A DNA stretch of 64,000 nucleotides, taken from positions 124,001 through 188,000 of the forward strand of contig NZ_KB899334.1 of assembly GCF_000378165.1 (NCBI RefSeq), given 5' to 3'. The stretch is from Saccharibacter floricola DSM 15669 (GTDB lineage Bacteria; Pseudomonadota; Alphaproteobacteria; Acetobacterales; Acetobacteraceae). Under the pieces are notes generated by a model. That model made no database searches and was not told the origin of the DNA. It saw nothing but the letters and a program-made list of their open reading frames with translations. Positions within the stretch are counted from its first letter, which is position 1, and the number at the start of each line of letters is the position of its first letter. A program made the position numbers and the translations under genes. Below, piece by piece: positions 45,658 to 54,503 of this stretch.

Positions 45658-46232
45658 TTCGCCTCACGTAAAAGCTGTTGAAGACTCTGCTGAGAATCGG
45701 GGGCATCCCACGCAATCCCACCATCTGAAACCGCACGAATGCGTCCTTGGCTATCAACAAGAACTGTCATGGGCAGCCCTGTATCCTTCAGGTGGGAAAG
45801 TGCCGATTGAATGGCCGATTGCTCCCCCACCCAAATGGGAAGGCCTTGCAGAGAAAGACGTTGTGTAAAAGCAGCAACCCGCTCCGGTGCCCCACTCTCT
45901 ACAGCAACCGGCACAATCGGGAGGTCTGGATGCGCTTGTATAAAATGAGACAGTTTCGGTAGCTCTAAACGGCATGGGCCGCACCATGTTGCCCATAAAT
46001 GCAATATATACGGCTTCCCGCTTGGCGTTAAGCGCTGAGTATGGTCGGGGCCCTGCAACTTTAACGTAAAAGGAGCAGAAAGAGGCGCCTGTACTGTCAA
46101 TTCCTGAAGTTTCTGCATCTCTTCAGCCGTTGCGCAATTGTGTAACACGGCCCCGGTCGCTAGGATTGCGGCACTAATAGTACGGACCCACCGTCTTTTT
46201 TTCTTCCAGAATGTCAACATAACGGCCATCAT
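45654..46232 (-). CDS. TlpA/ResA-like thioredoxin-fold protein, membrane-anchored
   Basis: 192-residue thiol:disulfide oxidoreductase. Positively charged KKKRRW precedes a hydrophobic segment (~17-33) that anchors or exports it. The active site is C84-G-P-C87 in [14 protein letters not shown], with the [10 protein letters not shown] cis-proline loop later. It probably keeps periplasmic cysteines reduced, for example for cytochrome c assembly. Start ATG 46232 (or 46229) has GGGAG upstream; starts at 46292 and 46220 are less likely. The chosen start codon shares bases with the divergent argH start. It heads the seven-gene operon. Confidence 0.85.
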   Translation of the reverse strand: MMAVMLTFWKKKRRWVRTISAAILATGAVLHNCATAEEMQKLQELTVQAPLSAPFTLKLQGPDHTQRLTPSGKPYILHLWATWCGPCRLELPKLSHFIQAHPDLPIVPVAVESGAPERVAAFTQRLSLQGLPIWVGEQSAIQSALSHLKDTGLPMTVLVDSQGRIRAVSDGGIAWDAPDSQQSLQQLLREAK

Positions 46233-47667
46233 GACACAGCTTACTCCCGGAAATACAGAACAACACACGTCATCATCTTCTGACGCAGCCAACCCACAAT
46301 GGGGTGGGCGCTTCGCAAGCGGCCCCGCTGCGATTATGGAAGAGATTAATGCCTCTGTTGGATTTGACCATATTTTATGGCGTCAAGATATCCGTGGATC
46401 ACTTGCACACGCCGCTATGCTCCGCAAGGTTGGCCTCCTAACGGAGGAAGAAGAAAACGACATCCGCCGTGGCCTTGCTGATATTGCACGGGATATTGAA
46501 GAAGGGCGCTTTGATTTTTCTCCAGCTCTTGAAGATATTCATATGAATATCGAATCACGCCTGTCTGAGCGAATTGGAGAAGCAGGAAAACGTCTGCATA
46601 CAGCGCGCTCCCGCAACGACCAGATTGCAACGGATTTCCGCCTATGGGTACGGGATTCGATTGATGGCGTTTTAAAGCAAACAGAAGCGCTCATGGCCGG
46701 TCTCGCAACTCAGGCATTGCGTTATCACGACGTGCCTATGCCAGGCTTTACCCATCTTCAAGTCGCTCAGCCTGTCACCTTTGGCCATCATCTGCTGGCT
46801 TATGTCGAAATGCTCAGTCGCGATGCATCACGGTTAAGCGATGCTCGCGCACGCCTCAATGAATGCCCTCTTGGGTCTGCCGCCCTTGCTGGTACATCAT
46901 TCCCCATTGATCGTTCCATGACCGCTCAAGAGCTTGGCTTTGACCGCCCCACAGCAAATTCTCTTGATGCTGTGTCTGACCGTGACTTTGCTCTGGAATA
47001 CCTCTCTGTTCTATCGATGGAGGCCATGCATCTCTCCCGTCTTTCAGAAGAGATTGTGCAATGGGCTTCTGCAGCCTTTAACTTTGTCCATCTCTCCGAC
47101 GCTTTTACAACGGGCTCCTCCATCATGCCGCAAAAGCGTAACCCCGATGCCGCTGAGTTGGTGCGTGCTAAAGTGGGCCGTATCACCGGAGACCTCGTAG
47201 GGCTGCTCACCGTTATGAAGGGCCTCCCCCTCGCTTACGCGAAGGACACACAAGAGGACAAAGAGCCTGTCTTTGACGCAACAACAGCCATTACGCTTTC
47301 TCTCGCTGCTATGGACGGGATGATCCGCGATCTGAAACCTAACAAAGAACGGATGCGCGAATTGGCCGGAGCAGGTTTCTCCACGGCGACCGACCTTGCT
47401 GATTGGCTCGTGCGTGAGCTACGCCTTCCTTTCCGAACAGCTCACCACGTGACCGGGCGGCTCGTCAGCATGGCTGAACAAAAGACGTGCGATCTTGCTG
47501 ATCTCTCACTTGAAGAAATGACATCCGTTGAGCCCAACATTAACGCATCTGTTTATGATGTACTCACCGTTGACGCCTCTCTCGCCTCTCGTACAAGCAT
47601 AGGCGGCACAGCCCCTGCTAATGTCAAGAAACAGGCGGAAGCTTGGCTAGAACGTCTTTCCAAATAA
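46231..47667 (+). CDS. argH: Argininosuccinate lyase
   Basis: 478-residue lyase of the fumarase/aspartase superfamily, releasing arginine and fumarate. Signature [18 protein letters not shown] holds the catalytic serine loop; [17 protein letters not shown] and [17 protein letters not shown] are the other conserved blocks. ATG 46231 is used since the frame to 46138 has no homologous content, but its ribosome site is poor. tlpA diverges from overlapping bases; lptM follows after 11 bases. Confidence 0.96.
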   Translation: MTQLTPGNTEQHTSSSSDAANPQWGGRFASGPAAIMEEINASVGFDHILWRQDIRGSLAHAAMLRKVGLLTEEEENDIRRGLADIARDIEEGRFDFSPALEDIHMNIESRLSERIGEAGKRLHTARSRNDQIATDFRLWVRDSIDGVLKQTEALMAGLATQALRYHDVPMPGFTHLQVAQPVTFGHHLLAYVEMLSRDASRLSDARARLNECPLGSAALAGTSFPIDRSMTAQELGFDRPTANSLDAVSDRDFALEYLSVLSMEAMHLSRLSEEIVQWASAAFNFVHLSDAFTTGSSIMPQKRNPDAAELVRAKVGRITGDLVGLLTVMKGLPLAYAKDTQEDKEPVFDATTAITLSLAAMDGMIRDLKPNKERMRELAGAGFSTATDLADWLVRELRLPFRTAHHVTGRLVSMAEQKTCDLADLSLEEMTSVEPNINASVYDVLTVDASLASRTSIGGTAPANVKKQAEAWLERLSK

Positions 47668-47678
47668 GGAACGCTCTC

Positions 47679-47843
47679 ATGATGTCTTTTGCAATCTTCA
47701 ATCAACGCAGAATAAAGGCACTGGCTGTGCTAGCGCTCTGCATAACATGCCTCGGCCTAAGTGCATGTGGACGCAAAGGGGCCCCGACACCACCAGGCCC
47801 TGAGAACAAGGTCATCTACCCACACACTTATCCAGCTGATTGA
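47679..47843 (+). CDS. LptM-like small lipoprotein
   Basis: 54-residue lipoprotein. After a basic start and a hydrophobic core comes the lipobox LSAC, then GRKGAPTPPGP, typical of the LptM/YifL group that helps LptD mature. ATG 47679 or 47682 follows AAGGA at 47666-47670. argH-lptM(-lysA) is a conserved order; here lysA does not follow. Its stop codon lies in a terminator hairpin. Confidence 0.85.
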   Translation: MMSFAIFNQRRIKALAVLALCITCLGLSACGRKGAPTPPGPENKVIYPHTYPAD

Positions 47844-47858
47844 TCAGCTGGGTATTTT
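47832..47858 (+). terminator. Intrinsic terminator of argH-lptM
   Basis: Perfect 8-bp stem CCAGCTGA (47832-47839) / TCAGCTGG (47844-47851) with a four-base loop and trailing GTATTTT. It overlaps the lptM stop codon. Confidence 0.7.
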
Positions 47859-47892
47859 GAAGAGGTGCAAATGTCAATCACACCTCTTCAAA
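47856..47892. repeat. 12-bp inverted repeat between convergent genes
   Basis: TTTGAAGAGGTG (47856-47867) pairs with CACCTCTTCAAA (47881-47892) after a 13-base loop. It follows the lptM terminator and precedes the unknown minus-strand gene's end. It could end transcription of that gene, although the T-tract is short. Confidence 0.5.
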
Positions 47893-47910
47893 CAATATCT
47901 CATCTAGTCG

Positions 47911-48417
47911 TTAGTCAGCAGAAATATCTGCTATTTCCACATTCTTCAAACAGGAGACTGGTGTTCCCTCAAGCTGTTTCGTCAACACGAGAAACACACC
48001 ACCATTATTACCAAAAGAGAAAGAAACGGGGTTACCTGCTAAATACGATATGTACAGCCCTCGGGACGGACTAGGAGCTTCAAAGGGGTTTTCATCTTCT
48101 TCCAATTGCTGAAGACTTTCTTCCTCTGAAATTCCTCCTCTTCCACCTTCTTTCACATCAATAGAGACTTCTCCACCCACGAATACCGAAGCCAGCTCGG
48201 CTTGCTCGGACGGCGTAATGGTGTAAGCCTTCTTATGGCTGCCATAAAAAAGTTCAGCTTGAAAGCAGCCTCGCCGGTAAATAGTAACCGCAGCTGCCCC
48301 ATCAACAAAAACCATCGGTGCTTTTACAGGCACAGCTGATAGGACACCCGGCCCCTCAGGCGAGATAAGCCAATCTTTAAACTCTTCTAGTGTTTCAAAA
48401 GACGGTTCGCTCATCAT
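47911..48417 (-). CDS. Protein of unknown function, 168 residues
   Basis: I do not recognise this protein. It is cytoplasmic by appearance (no signal or membrane helix) and acidic. A short helical start (ETLEEFKDWLISPEG) leads into β-rich segments (APMVFVDGAAAVTIYRRGCFQAELFY), then an acidic, low-complexity linker (SEEESLQQLEEDENPF) and a final β-rich part. The ATG pair follows a very strong GGGGGAGA site. It begins 12 bases after the MBL hydrolase and is likely the last gene of the mltB-to-MBL transcript. It stands where lysA would be expected after argH-lptM, in the opposite orientation. Confidence 0.7.
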   Translation of the reverse strand: MMSEPSFETLEEFKDWLISPEGPGVLSAVPVKAPMVFVDGAAAVTIYRRGCFQAELFYGSHKKAYTITPSEQAELASVFVGGEVSIDVKEGGRGGISEEESLQQLEEDENPFEAPSPSRGLYISYLAGNPVSFSFGNNGGVFLVLTKQLEGTPVSCLKNVEIADISAD

Positions 48418-48429
48418 ATATCTCCCCCA

Positions 48430-49218
48430 TTAGTCAATGATCATTCCATCCCATGCCGGTTCCACGCCATTAGGAAGCGTTTCCCGTAAGGTAGGGTAAT
48501 CCATATCAGGCCCCATATGTGTCAAAATTGTATGCTTTGGTTGGATGATATCACGCCACTCCAGCACACGCTCAAGCCACGCATGGGATGGGTGAGGTTT
48601 TTCCTGAAGGCAGCCGACAATCCATACATCCAGTCCTTTGAGCACATCCAATCCAGGCTCGGGGAAACTCTCAACATCCGTACAATAAGCCACCTTTCCA
48701 AAGCGGACGCCAAGACTAGCCATAAAGCCATGATTTTGCGCAATCCCAAGGCCATTTAAAGACCCCACAGAAAAAGGAGATCCGGGCTCAATAGCTTGCA
48801 CCTCAAAAGCGGCGCGGTAAAAAGATCCGCCCTTCCATGGCTGGAACACATAATCAAAGCGCGCTCTGAGTTCTGCTAATGTTTCCTCAGTGGCAAGTAG
48901 TGGAAGAGGCCGGCCAATCACACGATTCACGGCCCTCAGCTCATCAAGCCCAGCGATATGGTCGCTATGTGCATGAGTATAAAGTACAGCATCCACATGA
49001 CTAAGATCAGCCGCTAACATTTGATGGCGGAAATCCGGCCCGCTATCAACGAGGAGCCGGAACCCCTCATGCTCAATCACAATTGATGAACGCGTTCGCC
49101 GATTACGCGGATGCATGGGGTCGCATTGTCCCCAAATACCCGCAGGCCCCTCGCCTTCATTCCCTCCGATCATGGGAATTCCCGCAGAACCACCACAGCC
49201 GAGGATTGTGATTTTCAT
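48430..49218 (-). CDS. MBL-fold hydrolase, PhnP-like
   Basis: 262-residue metallo-β-lactamase-fold protein of the cyclic-phosphodiesterase/PhnP type. Metal motif THAHSDHIAGLDEL, start MKITILGCGGSAGIPMIGG and the VDSGPDFRHQML region are diagnostic. In this cluster it follows tatD by an ATGA overlap, a pairing (metG-tatD-MBL) often seen in alphaproteobacteria. The natural substrate is unknown; there are no phosphonate genes nearby. Confidence 0.9.
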   Translation of the reverse strand: MKITILGCGGSAGIPMIGGNEGEGPAGIWGQCDPMHPRNRRTRSSIVIEHEGFRLLVDSGPDFRHQMLAADLSHVDAVLYTHAHSDHIAGLDELRAVNRVIGRPLPLLATEETLAELRARFDYVFQPWKGGSFYRAAFEVQAIEPGSPFSVGSLNGLGIAQNHGFMASLGVRFGKVAYCTDVESFPEPGLDVLKGLDVWIVGCLQEKPHPSHAWLERVLEWRDIIQPKHTILTHMGPDMDYPTLRETLPNGVEPAWDGMIID

Positions 49219-50000
49219 GAAGATGCCTTTGCAAAGAGCCGATACGCATTTTCCGTTGTCTGAGCAATAACCTCATCCAACGTCACTTCGCGTTCTTGCG
49301 CTAGGCGCGTCGCTGTATGGAGGACGTATCCTGGCATATTAGGTTTTCCACGCTTGGGAACAGGCGCCAAGAACGGGCTGTCCGTTTCAACCAACATCCG
49401 CTCCTTAGGCACCATTTTCGCTACAGCGCGAATTTCATCGCATTTAGGAAAGGTCAGCAGACCAGAAAAACTGATATACCCGCCTAATTCTAGCGCGGTT
49501 TCAGCCAAAGCTTTCCCTGATGCGAAGCAATGAAGCAGAAATGGAAACGCCCCTTTAGCATGTTCATCACGCAGGATCGCAGCAACATCATTATCAGCCT
49601 GACGTGCATGGATCACAAGTGGTAAACCTGTAGCGCGCGCCGCTTCAATATGCCGCCTGAAGGTCGCTTGCTGCGCGGGGCGCACTTCCTCAGTTCCGTG
49701 GAAATAATCCAGCCCTGCTTCACCAACCGCCACAATACCCGGTGCAGACAAGGCCTCAACCATTTCATCCAACTCAGGAAGACGCTCTTCATGCGCATAA
49801 TCAGGATGTGTACCGATAGCCCCCCAAATACGCAGTTCAGGCGTATCACGCTGAACGAGGTCATTTTGCTCATGACGACGAGACCAGCGCGTGCCAATGG
49901 TTACCATCCCCTCTATCCCGTTCTCACGGGCAAACAATAAAGCATCCTCAAGTGCGTCGAGCTTATCAAGGTGACAGTGGGTATCAATCAAACCACTCAT
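49215..50000 (-). CDS. TatD-family metal-dependent hydrolase
   Basis: 261-residue TIM-barrel hydrolase, related to TatD DNase/3'-5' exonuclease and YcfH. The first metal motif is DTHCHLD (6-12); AVGEAGLDYF, VIHARQADND, LLHCFASGKA and ETDSPFLAP supply the other ligands. It lies between metG and the MBL hydrolase, with three bases to metG. YcfH-type annotation is likely; exact nucleic-acid substrate unknown. Confidence 0.93.
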   Translation of the reverse strand: MSGLIDTHCHLDKLDALEDALLFARENGIEGMVTIGTRWSRRHEQNDLVQRDTPELRIWGAIGTHPDYAHEERLPELDEMVEALSAPGIVAVGEAGLDYFHGTEEVRPAQQATFRRHIEAARATGLPLVIHARQADNDVAAILRDEHAKGAFPFLLHCFASGKALAETALELGGYISFSGLLTFPKCDEIRAVAKMVPKERMLVETDSPFLAPVPKRGKPNMPGYVLHTATRLAQEREVTLDEVIAQTTENAYRLFAKASS

Positions 50001-50003
50001 ATT

Positions 50004-51536
50004 TTACCCTTCCTCAACAAAGCGCGGAAATAAACCTTGTGGTTTCGGCAATTGACGACCACCCGGTGTTGGTGTTTTCAGCGCGTCAATCGTACGCTCA
50101 TCAGCCTGTACACCAAGTTGATCGAGCATCTTATCCATCGTGTCCGGCATATAAGGCTGAAGAAGCGTTGCCACCGTGCGGATAACATCCACCAAAACAC
50201 GCAAAACATCAGCCATACGCGCTTTATCGGTCTTTTTCAGAACCCATGGTGCTTGCCGGTCGATATAAGCATTCGCAGCACGAATAAGTTTCCAAATGTC
50301 TTCTAACGCATCGCTAATCGCTAAACGTTCAATGTAATCTGAAACAATGCTCGGCAGCAATTCCGCTTGTGCCAAGATAGCTTGATCTTCCTGCGTTAAA
50401 GCCCCACGCTCTGGTAAAATACCGTCAAAATTGCGTGCCACTTGGCTTAAGGTGCGTTGCGCTAAATTGCCAAGATCATTCGCCAGTTCGACATTCATGC
50501 GCGTGATCATAGAGCGACGGCTAAAGTTGGAATCGCCTCCAAAAGGCACTTCACGCATCAAGAAGAAACGCAACTGATCCAGTCCAAACTCATCGGAGAG
50601 CGCTTTAGGATCCAACACATTTCCCAAAGATTTGCTCATCTTCTCGCCTTCAACCGTCCACCAGCCATGGGCAAACACACGCTTTGGCAGCGGCAAATTG
50701 GCGGCCATCAAGAAAGCAGGCCAGTAAATGCAATGGAAACGAATAATCTCTTTACCCACAACATGCACATCAGCTGGCCAATACGCCCATTTCTCACTGT
50801 TTAAATCAGGATAACCAGCTGCTGTCAGATAGTTTGCCAAAGCATCAAACCAGACATACATGACATGGTCAGGGTCGCCCGGTACCTCAATCCCCCAACG
50901 GAAGCTTGTGCGACTGATCGACAAGTCACGAAGCCCTTGCTTCACAAAGCTCTCAATTTCACGCTTTGGGCCAGCAGGACCGATAAAGTCAGGATTCTCT
51001 TCGTAAAACTTTAGCAAACGATCCTGAAAGTCTGTCAAACGGAAGAAGTAAGAAGGCTCCCGCACACGTTCCACGGGCGCTCCTGAAGGGGCTGTCCGGC
51101 TTCCATCAGGATGAACGGTTATTTCATCTTCCCCAATAAAAGCTTCATCACGTGTCGAGTACCATCCCTCATACGCATCAAGGTAAATATGGCCGTTTTC
51201 AGCAACCTTTTCCCACAAAGCCCGTGCGGACTTTTTATGACGTTTTTCGGTCGTGCGCACAAAATCATCAGCGGTAATGTTCATCTCACGCTGCATTTGA
51301 CGGAATTGCGCAGAAACACGATCGGCAAATTCTTGCGGTGGCACCCCTTGGGCAAGAGCGCTCTGCTCTACTTTCTGTCCGTGCTCGTCCGTCCCGCTTA
51401 CAAATAGAACATCATTTCCCATCAGGCGATGGAAACGCGCGATCACATCGCACGCGATGGATGTGTAGGCATGACCGATATGCGGTGCGCCATTCACATA
51501 GAAAATGGGAGTTGTGATGGTGAAGCGCCGGGTCAT
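50004..51536 (-). CDS. metG: Methionyl-tRNA synthetase
   Basis: 510-residue class I synthetase. HIGH motif HIGH (19-22) and KMSKS in EKMSKSLGN (~299); the SGTDEHGQKVEQSA connective region is of the type lacking the zinc knuckle cysteines, and the C-terminal dimerisation domain is absent. The anticodon-binding helical domain ends the protein (LLQPYMPDTMDKML). ATG 51536 has AGGAT at proper distance, so the ATG at 51551 is less likely. The window also carries a tRNA-Met(CAT). Confidence 0.95.
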   Translation of the reverse strand: MTRRFTITTPIFYVNGAPHIGHAYTSIACDVIARFHRLMGNDVLFVSGTDEHGQKVEQSALAQGVPPQEFADRVSAQFRQMQREMNITADDFVRTTEKRHKKSARALWEKVAENGHIYLDAYEGWYSTRDEAFIGEDEITVHPDGSRTAPSGAPVERVREPSYFFRLTDFQDRLLKFYEENPDFIGPAGPKREIESFVKQGLRDLSISRTSFRWGIEVPGDPDHVMYVWFDALANYLTAAGYPDLNSEKWAYWPADVHVVGKEIIRFHCIYWPAFLMAANLPLPKRVFAHGWWTVEGEKMSKSLGNVLDPKALSDEFGLDQLRFFLMREVPFGGDSNFSRRSMITRMNVELANDLGNLAQRTLSQVARNFDGILPERGALTQEDQAILAQAELLPSIVSDYIERLAISDALEDIWKLIRAANAYIDRQAPWVLKKTDKARMADVLRVLVDVIRTVATLLQPYMPDTMDKMLDQLGVQADERTIDALKTPTPGGRQLPKPQGLFPRFVEEG

Positions 51537-51563
51537 GTCATTATCCTGCATTTAATCTTACAT

Positions 51564-52511
51564 TTATAAAGGACGAGAGGCCTCCAGGCTGGAAACCATG
51601 TCAAAGGCCTGCCTCATCGCCTGCCCTTTGTCTAGACTAAAGGATTCTGTTTGAGAACGCAGGGTCTCAAGAGCACTTTTTTTCTCAGCAAAGCGCGCAG
51701 CCCCAGCAAGATCGCCATGTTGTGCGGCGTGTCTTGCGCGTTGTGCGATACCTTCACCTAACAAATCACACAACAAAGCGAAACCGTCTGCCTCACGAGC
51801 AAGCTGGCCAATCTCTTGCCATAAAGCGCTTTCCATTGGCTGACCTTCCAAGGCCTGCTGCGCCAAGGCAGCAATACGCCCATCTTTATCGCGTGCCAAA
51901 AAGAGTGCCCGCCCTGGTGAACCATGCGCGCGTTTAATCACATCCATCGAGACATGAGGCAGTACAGCGCGCATAGCGTCATCTGACAATGGAGAAAGCG
52001 CAAGGCGGCGGCACCGGCTACGCAATGTCGGCAACAAGGCCCCAGGGGCCGTCGTTGTCAGCAGCAGCACGGTTTGGGCGGGTGGTTCTTCTAAAATTTT
52101 CAAAAGCGCATTGGCGGCAAAACGATTAAGAAACTCTACTCCATCAACAATCACAACACGCCAGCCGCCCTCTGTTGCGGTGTGATGGAGGAAGTTTTGG
52201 ATAGGCTGCACATCGGACACAGTGATTTCCCCACGTAGCCGCCCTTTACGTGGGTCTATCTGACGTGAAATTTCCAACAAATCACCGTGCGTTCCCGCCC
52301 GGACACGCCGCCCCGTTGGGCTCATAGGGTCATCCCCCTTGAGGAGATGGCGTGCCAGCCGGAAAGCGAGCGTCGCTTTCCCGATTCCCGCAGGGCCAGA
52401 AATAAGCCAAGCGTGATGAAGACGTTCCGTTTGAAACGCATTCAGAAAACACTGCTCAGCCTCATGATGACCAAAAAGCTCTTCTGTGTGCCGAGGAGAC
52501 GGCATCGTCAT
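51564..52511 (-). CDS. holB: DNA polymerase III delta' subunit
   Basis: 315-residue clamp-loader subunit of the AAA+ type. P-loop-like GPAGIGKATL, Walker B region VVIVDGVEFLNRFAANALLKILEEPP and the SRCRRL sensor segment are visible. The threonine after GK is shifted, so ATP binding is doubtful, as is common for δ'. It overlaps tmk by ATGA (52508-52511); dacA-tmk-holB-metG-tatD is a typical alphaproteobacterial run. Confidence 0.93.
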   Translation of the reverse strand: MTMPSPRHTEELFGHHEAEQCFLNAFQTERLHHAWLISGPAGIGKATLAFRLARHLLKGDDPMSPTGRRVRAGTHGDLLEISRQIDPRKGRLRGEITVSDVQPIQNFLHHTATEGGWRVVIVDGVEFLNRFAANALLKILEEPPAQTVLLLTTTAPGALLPTLRSRCRRLALSPLSDDAMRAVLPHVSMDVIKRAHGSPGRALFLARDKDGRIAALAQQALEGQPMESALWQEIGQLAREADGFALLCDLLGEGIAQRARHAAQHGDLAGAARFAEKKSALETLRSQTESFSLDKGQAMRQAFDMVSSLEASRPL

Positions 52512-53164
52512 AAAAGGCCACGCGCGCTTAAACGCTCTTTCACGAGCTCATAAAGAGCATGATGCACCTCTTCCTCAGAACGTGCAGCATCAACGCGAAT
52601 CATTCGGTCTGTTTGCTGCTGATAGGCTTGAGAAAACCCCTCACGCACGCGCTGGTGGAATGCTTCGGCCTGTCCTTCATAACGATCTGTTGGGCCTTGG
52701 CGTTGGGCCACCCTGTGTTGTGCAACCTCCAAAGGCACATCAAGCCAGAACGTCAGATCTGGCTCATGTCCGACAAGCTGACGAAGTGAGCGAATGAAAG
52801 AGAGCTTATCCGCCTCTCCGCAGCCAATGCCATATCCTTGATAAGCCCATGTCGAGTCGTGGAAACGATCACACACTACCACATGACCAGCCGCCAACGC
52901 GGGAAGAATTTGATGATCCAGATGGTCACAGCGCGCCGCCATATGCGTCATAACCTCGGCCTTCCAAGACAAGGCTTCTTCACCAAAAAGGAGCTGCCGC
53001 CGCAATGCTTCAGCCCCGGGTGTACCGCCTGGCTCTCGCGTCTGGCAGACAGACAATCCATCTGCCTTCAATGCCTCAGAAAGATGACGAAGTTGGGTGG
53101 ATTTCCCAGCCCCTTCGCCCCCTTCTAGAGAAATAAAGAAACCGTTTTTAGTGTGAAGAACCAT
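52508..53164 (-). CDS. tmk: Thymidylate kinase
   Basis: 218-residue P-loop kinase making dTDP from dTMP. Walker A EGGEGAGKSTQ (14-24), the DRF of VVCDRFHDSTWAYQGYG and the lid RQGPTDRYE. ATG 53164 gives the normal N-terminus and overlaps dacA by 17 bases; the frame reaches 53194 only within dacA. With nrdAB, pyrE and pyrC it contributes to nucleotide supply. Confidence 0.95.
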   Translation of the reverse strand: MVLHTKNGFFISLEGGEGAGKSTQLRHLSEALKADGLSVCQTREPGGTPGAEALRRQLLFGEEALSWKAEVMTHMAARCDHLDHQILPALAAGHVVVCDRFHDSTWAYQGYGIGCGEADKLSFIRSLRQLVGHEPDLTFWLDVPLEVAQHRVAQRQGPTDRYEGQAEAFHQRVREGFSQAYQQQTDRMIRVDAARSEEEVHHALYELVKERLSARGLL

Positions 53165-54446
53165 AACCCAACCGAGATAGTGCACGCCCAACAAGCCCTA
53201 AAGCTTCTACCGATTGTCCCACAAGAAGGGGCTGTGTCTGTGTGAAATGCCCTGGAACAGTCATCGTCACACGCCCCCATTCCCGCCCAGCTCTTACAGG
53301 CGCTTGTATAGGCGATGGATAATCAACACTAATCTGCACATGCTGGCGCCATCCAACTGGGATCGTCATACTCACATCCGAGGGGGCGATCAGAGGAACA
53401 GTGCGCTCTTGCCCCATCCAGACAGGTGCGCGTGCCTCCAGAACCTGACCTTTCTTAACAAAAGTCACCGTTTCAAAAGTCTCAAAAGCCCACGACATGA
53501 GGCGCTCGCCTTCATGTGCCCGCTCATTGGACGATGGCGTGCCATTCAAAACCACAATCACCCGAGTACCATTGCGCAATGAACTCGCACATAACCCGAA
53601 CCCACCTGCGTCCGTGTGACCTGTTTTTAGTCCATCTGCGAGCCCCTTATCCACCAACACATTCCGATTACCTTGGCGGATATGGTTAAAGGTAAATTCT
53701 TTTTCCCCAAAAAATGGATAATATTGCGGGAAATCACGGATAAGATGCTGAGCAACGCGCCCAACATCACGTGCCGTCATGTAGTGATTATCGTCTGGCC
53801 AGCCTGTCACATTCATAAAATGCGACCCTGTTAAACCCAGACGCCCAGCTTCCTGGTTCATCATCTCAACAAAGCGCGCTTCTGAGCCAGCAATCCCTTC
53901 TGCCAGAACGATACAGGCATCATTCCCAGACTGAATGAGCATTCCCTGAATCAGCTCACGCACGGACACATTTTCACCATGGGGGACAAACATTTTTGAC
54001 CCCTGCATACGCCACGCTTTGTCACTCACGGGGAAATGCTGATCAAGCTGAATACGACCAGAGGCTAAAAAGGCAAAAACAACATAAGCCGTCATCATCT
54101 TCGTCAGCGATGATGGCGGCATTCTCTGGTCTGCGTCTTTTTCGAGCAACACGGTACCGGTCGTGCTGTTGAGAACGTACGCCCAGCGTGCAGAGGTCAT
54201 AAAGGGACCTGCGGGCGTCGTCGCAACACCTTCTGCGGGCGCTTCGGCACTCTCTGCATGCGCAGACTTTGAGCCTTTTTGAGGATGCGCTTTCGCACGA
54301 GCCGCAGCCGAGGCCTCCCCTAATGACCACCCTGAAAGGACTGACACGGCCGAGATGCCAGCTATTCCACTCATAAGAGAACGTCTTGTCTGCACGCTTA
54401 TCCCCGCATCTATCTTGACCGAACGCACTATAACAGCCGTTCCCAT
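53148..54446 (-). CDS. D-alanyl-D-alanine carboxypeptidase (PBP5/6-like)
   Basis: 432-residue exported serine peptidase trimming the terminal D-Ala of peptidoglycan stem peptides. Active-site S113-L-T-K116, SGN 173-175 and KTG 274-276. A C-terminal PBP5-type β domain is seen (VWMGQERTVPLI onward). The N-terminus has a twin-arginine-like TRRSLMSGIAG about residues 20-30 preceding a short hydrophobic stretch, so export by Tat is possible; the first 18 residues may not be translated. It precedes tmk on the transcript. Confidence 0.92.
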   Translation of the reverse strand: MGTAVIVRSVKIDAGISVQTRRSLMSGIAGISAVSVLSGWSLGEASAAARAKAHPQKGSKSAHAESAEAPAEGVATTPAGPFMTSARWAYVLNSTTGTVLLEKDADQRMPPSSLTKMMTAYVVFAFLASGRIQLDQHFPVSDKAWRMQGSKMFVPHGENVSVRELIQGMLIQSGNDACIVLAEGIAGSEARFVEMMNQEAGRLGLTGSHFMNVTGWPDDNHYMTARDVGRVAQHLIRDFPQYYPFFGEKEFTFNHIRQGNRNVLVDKGLADGLKTGHTDAGGFGLCASSLRNGTRVIVVLNGTPSSNERAHEGERLMSWAFETFETVTFVKKGQVLEARAPVWMGQERTVPLIAPSDVSMTIPVGWRQHVQISVDYPSPIQAPVRAGREWGRVTMTVPGHFTQTQPLLVGQSVEALGLVGRALSRLGYGSSH

Positions 54447-54503
54447 CGTGATGTTGTTCTTTCTTTTACTAACGCCCCGTCCCCCTACGGTCTAGATCGT
54501 TCC

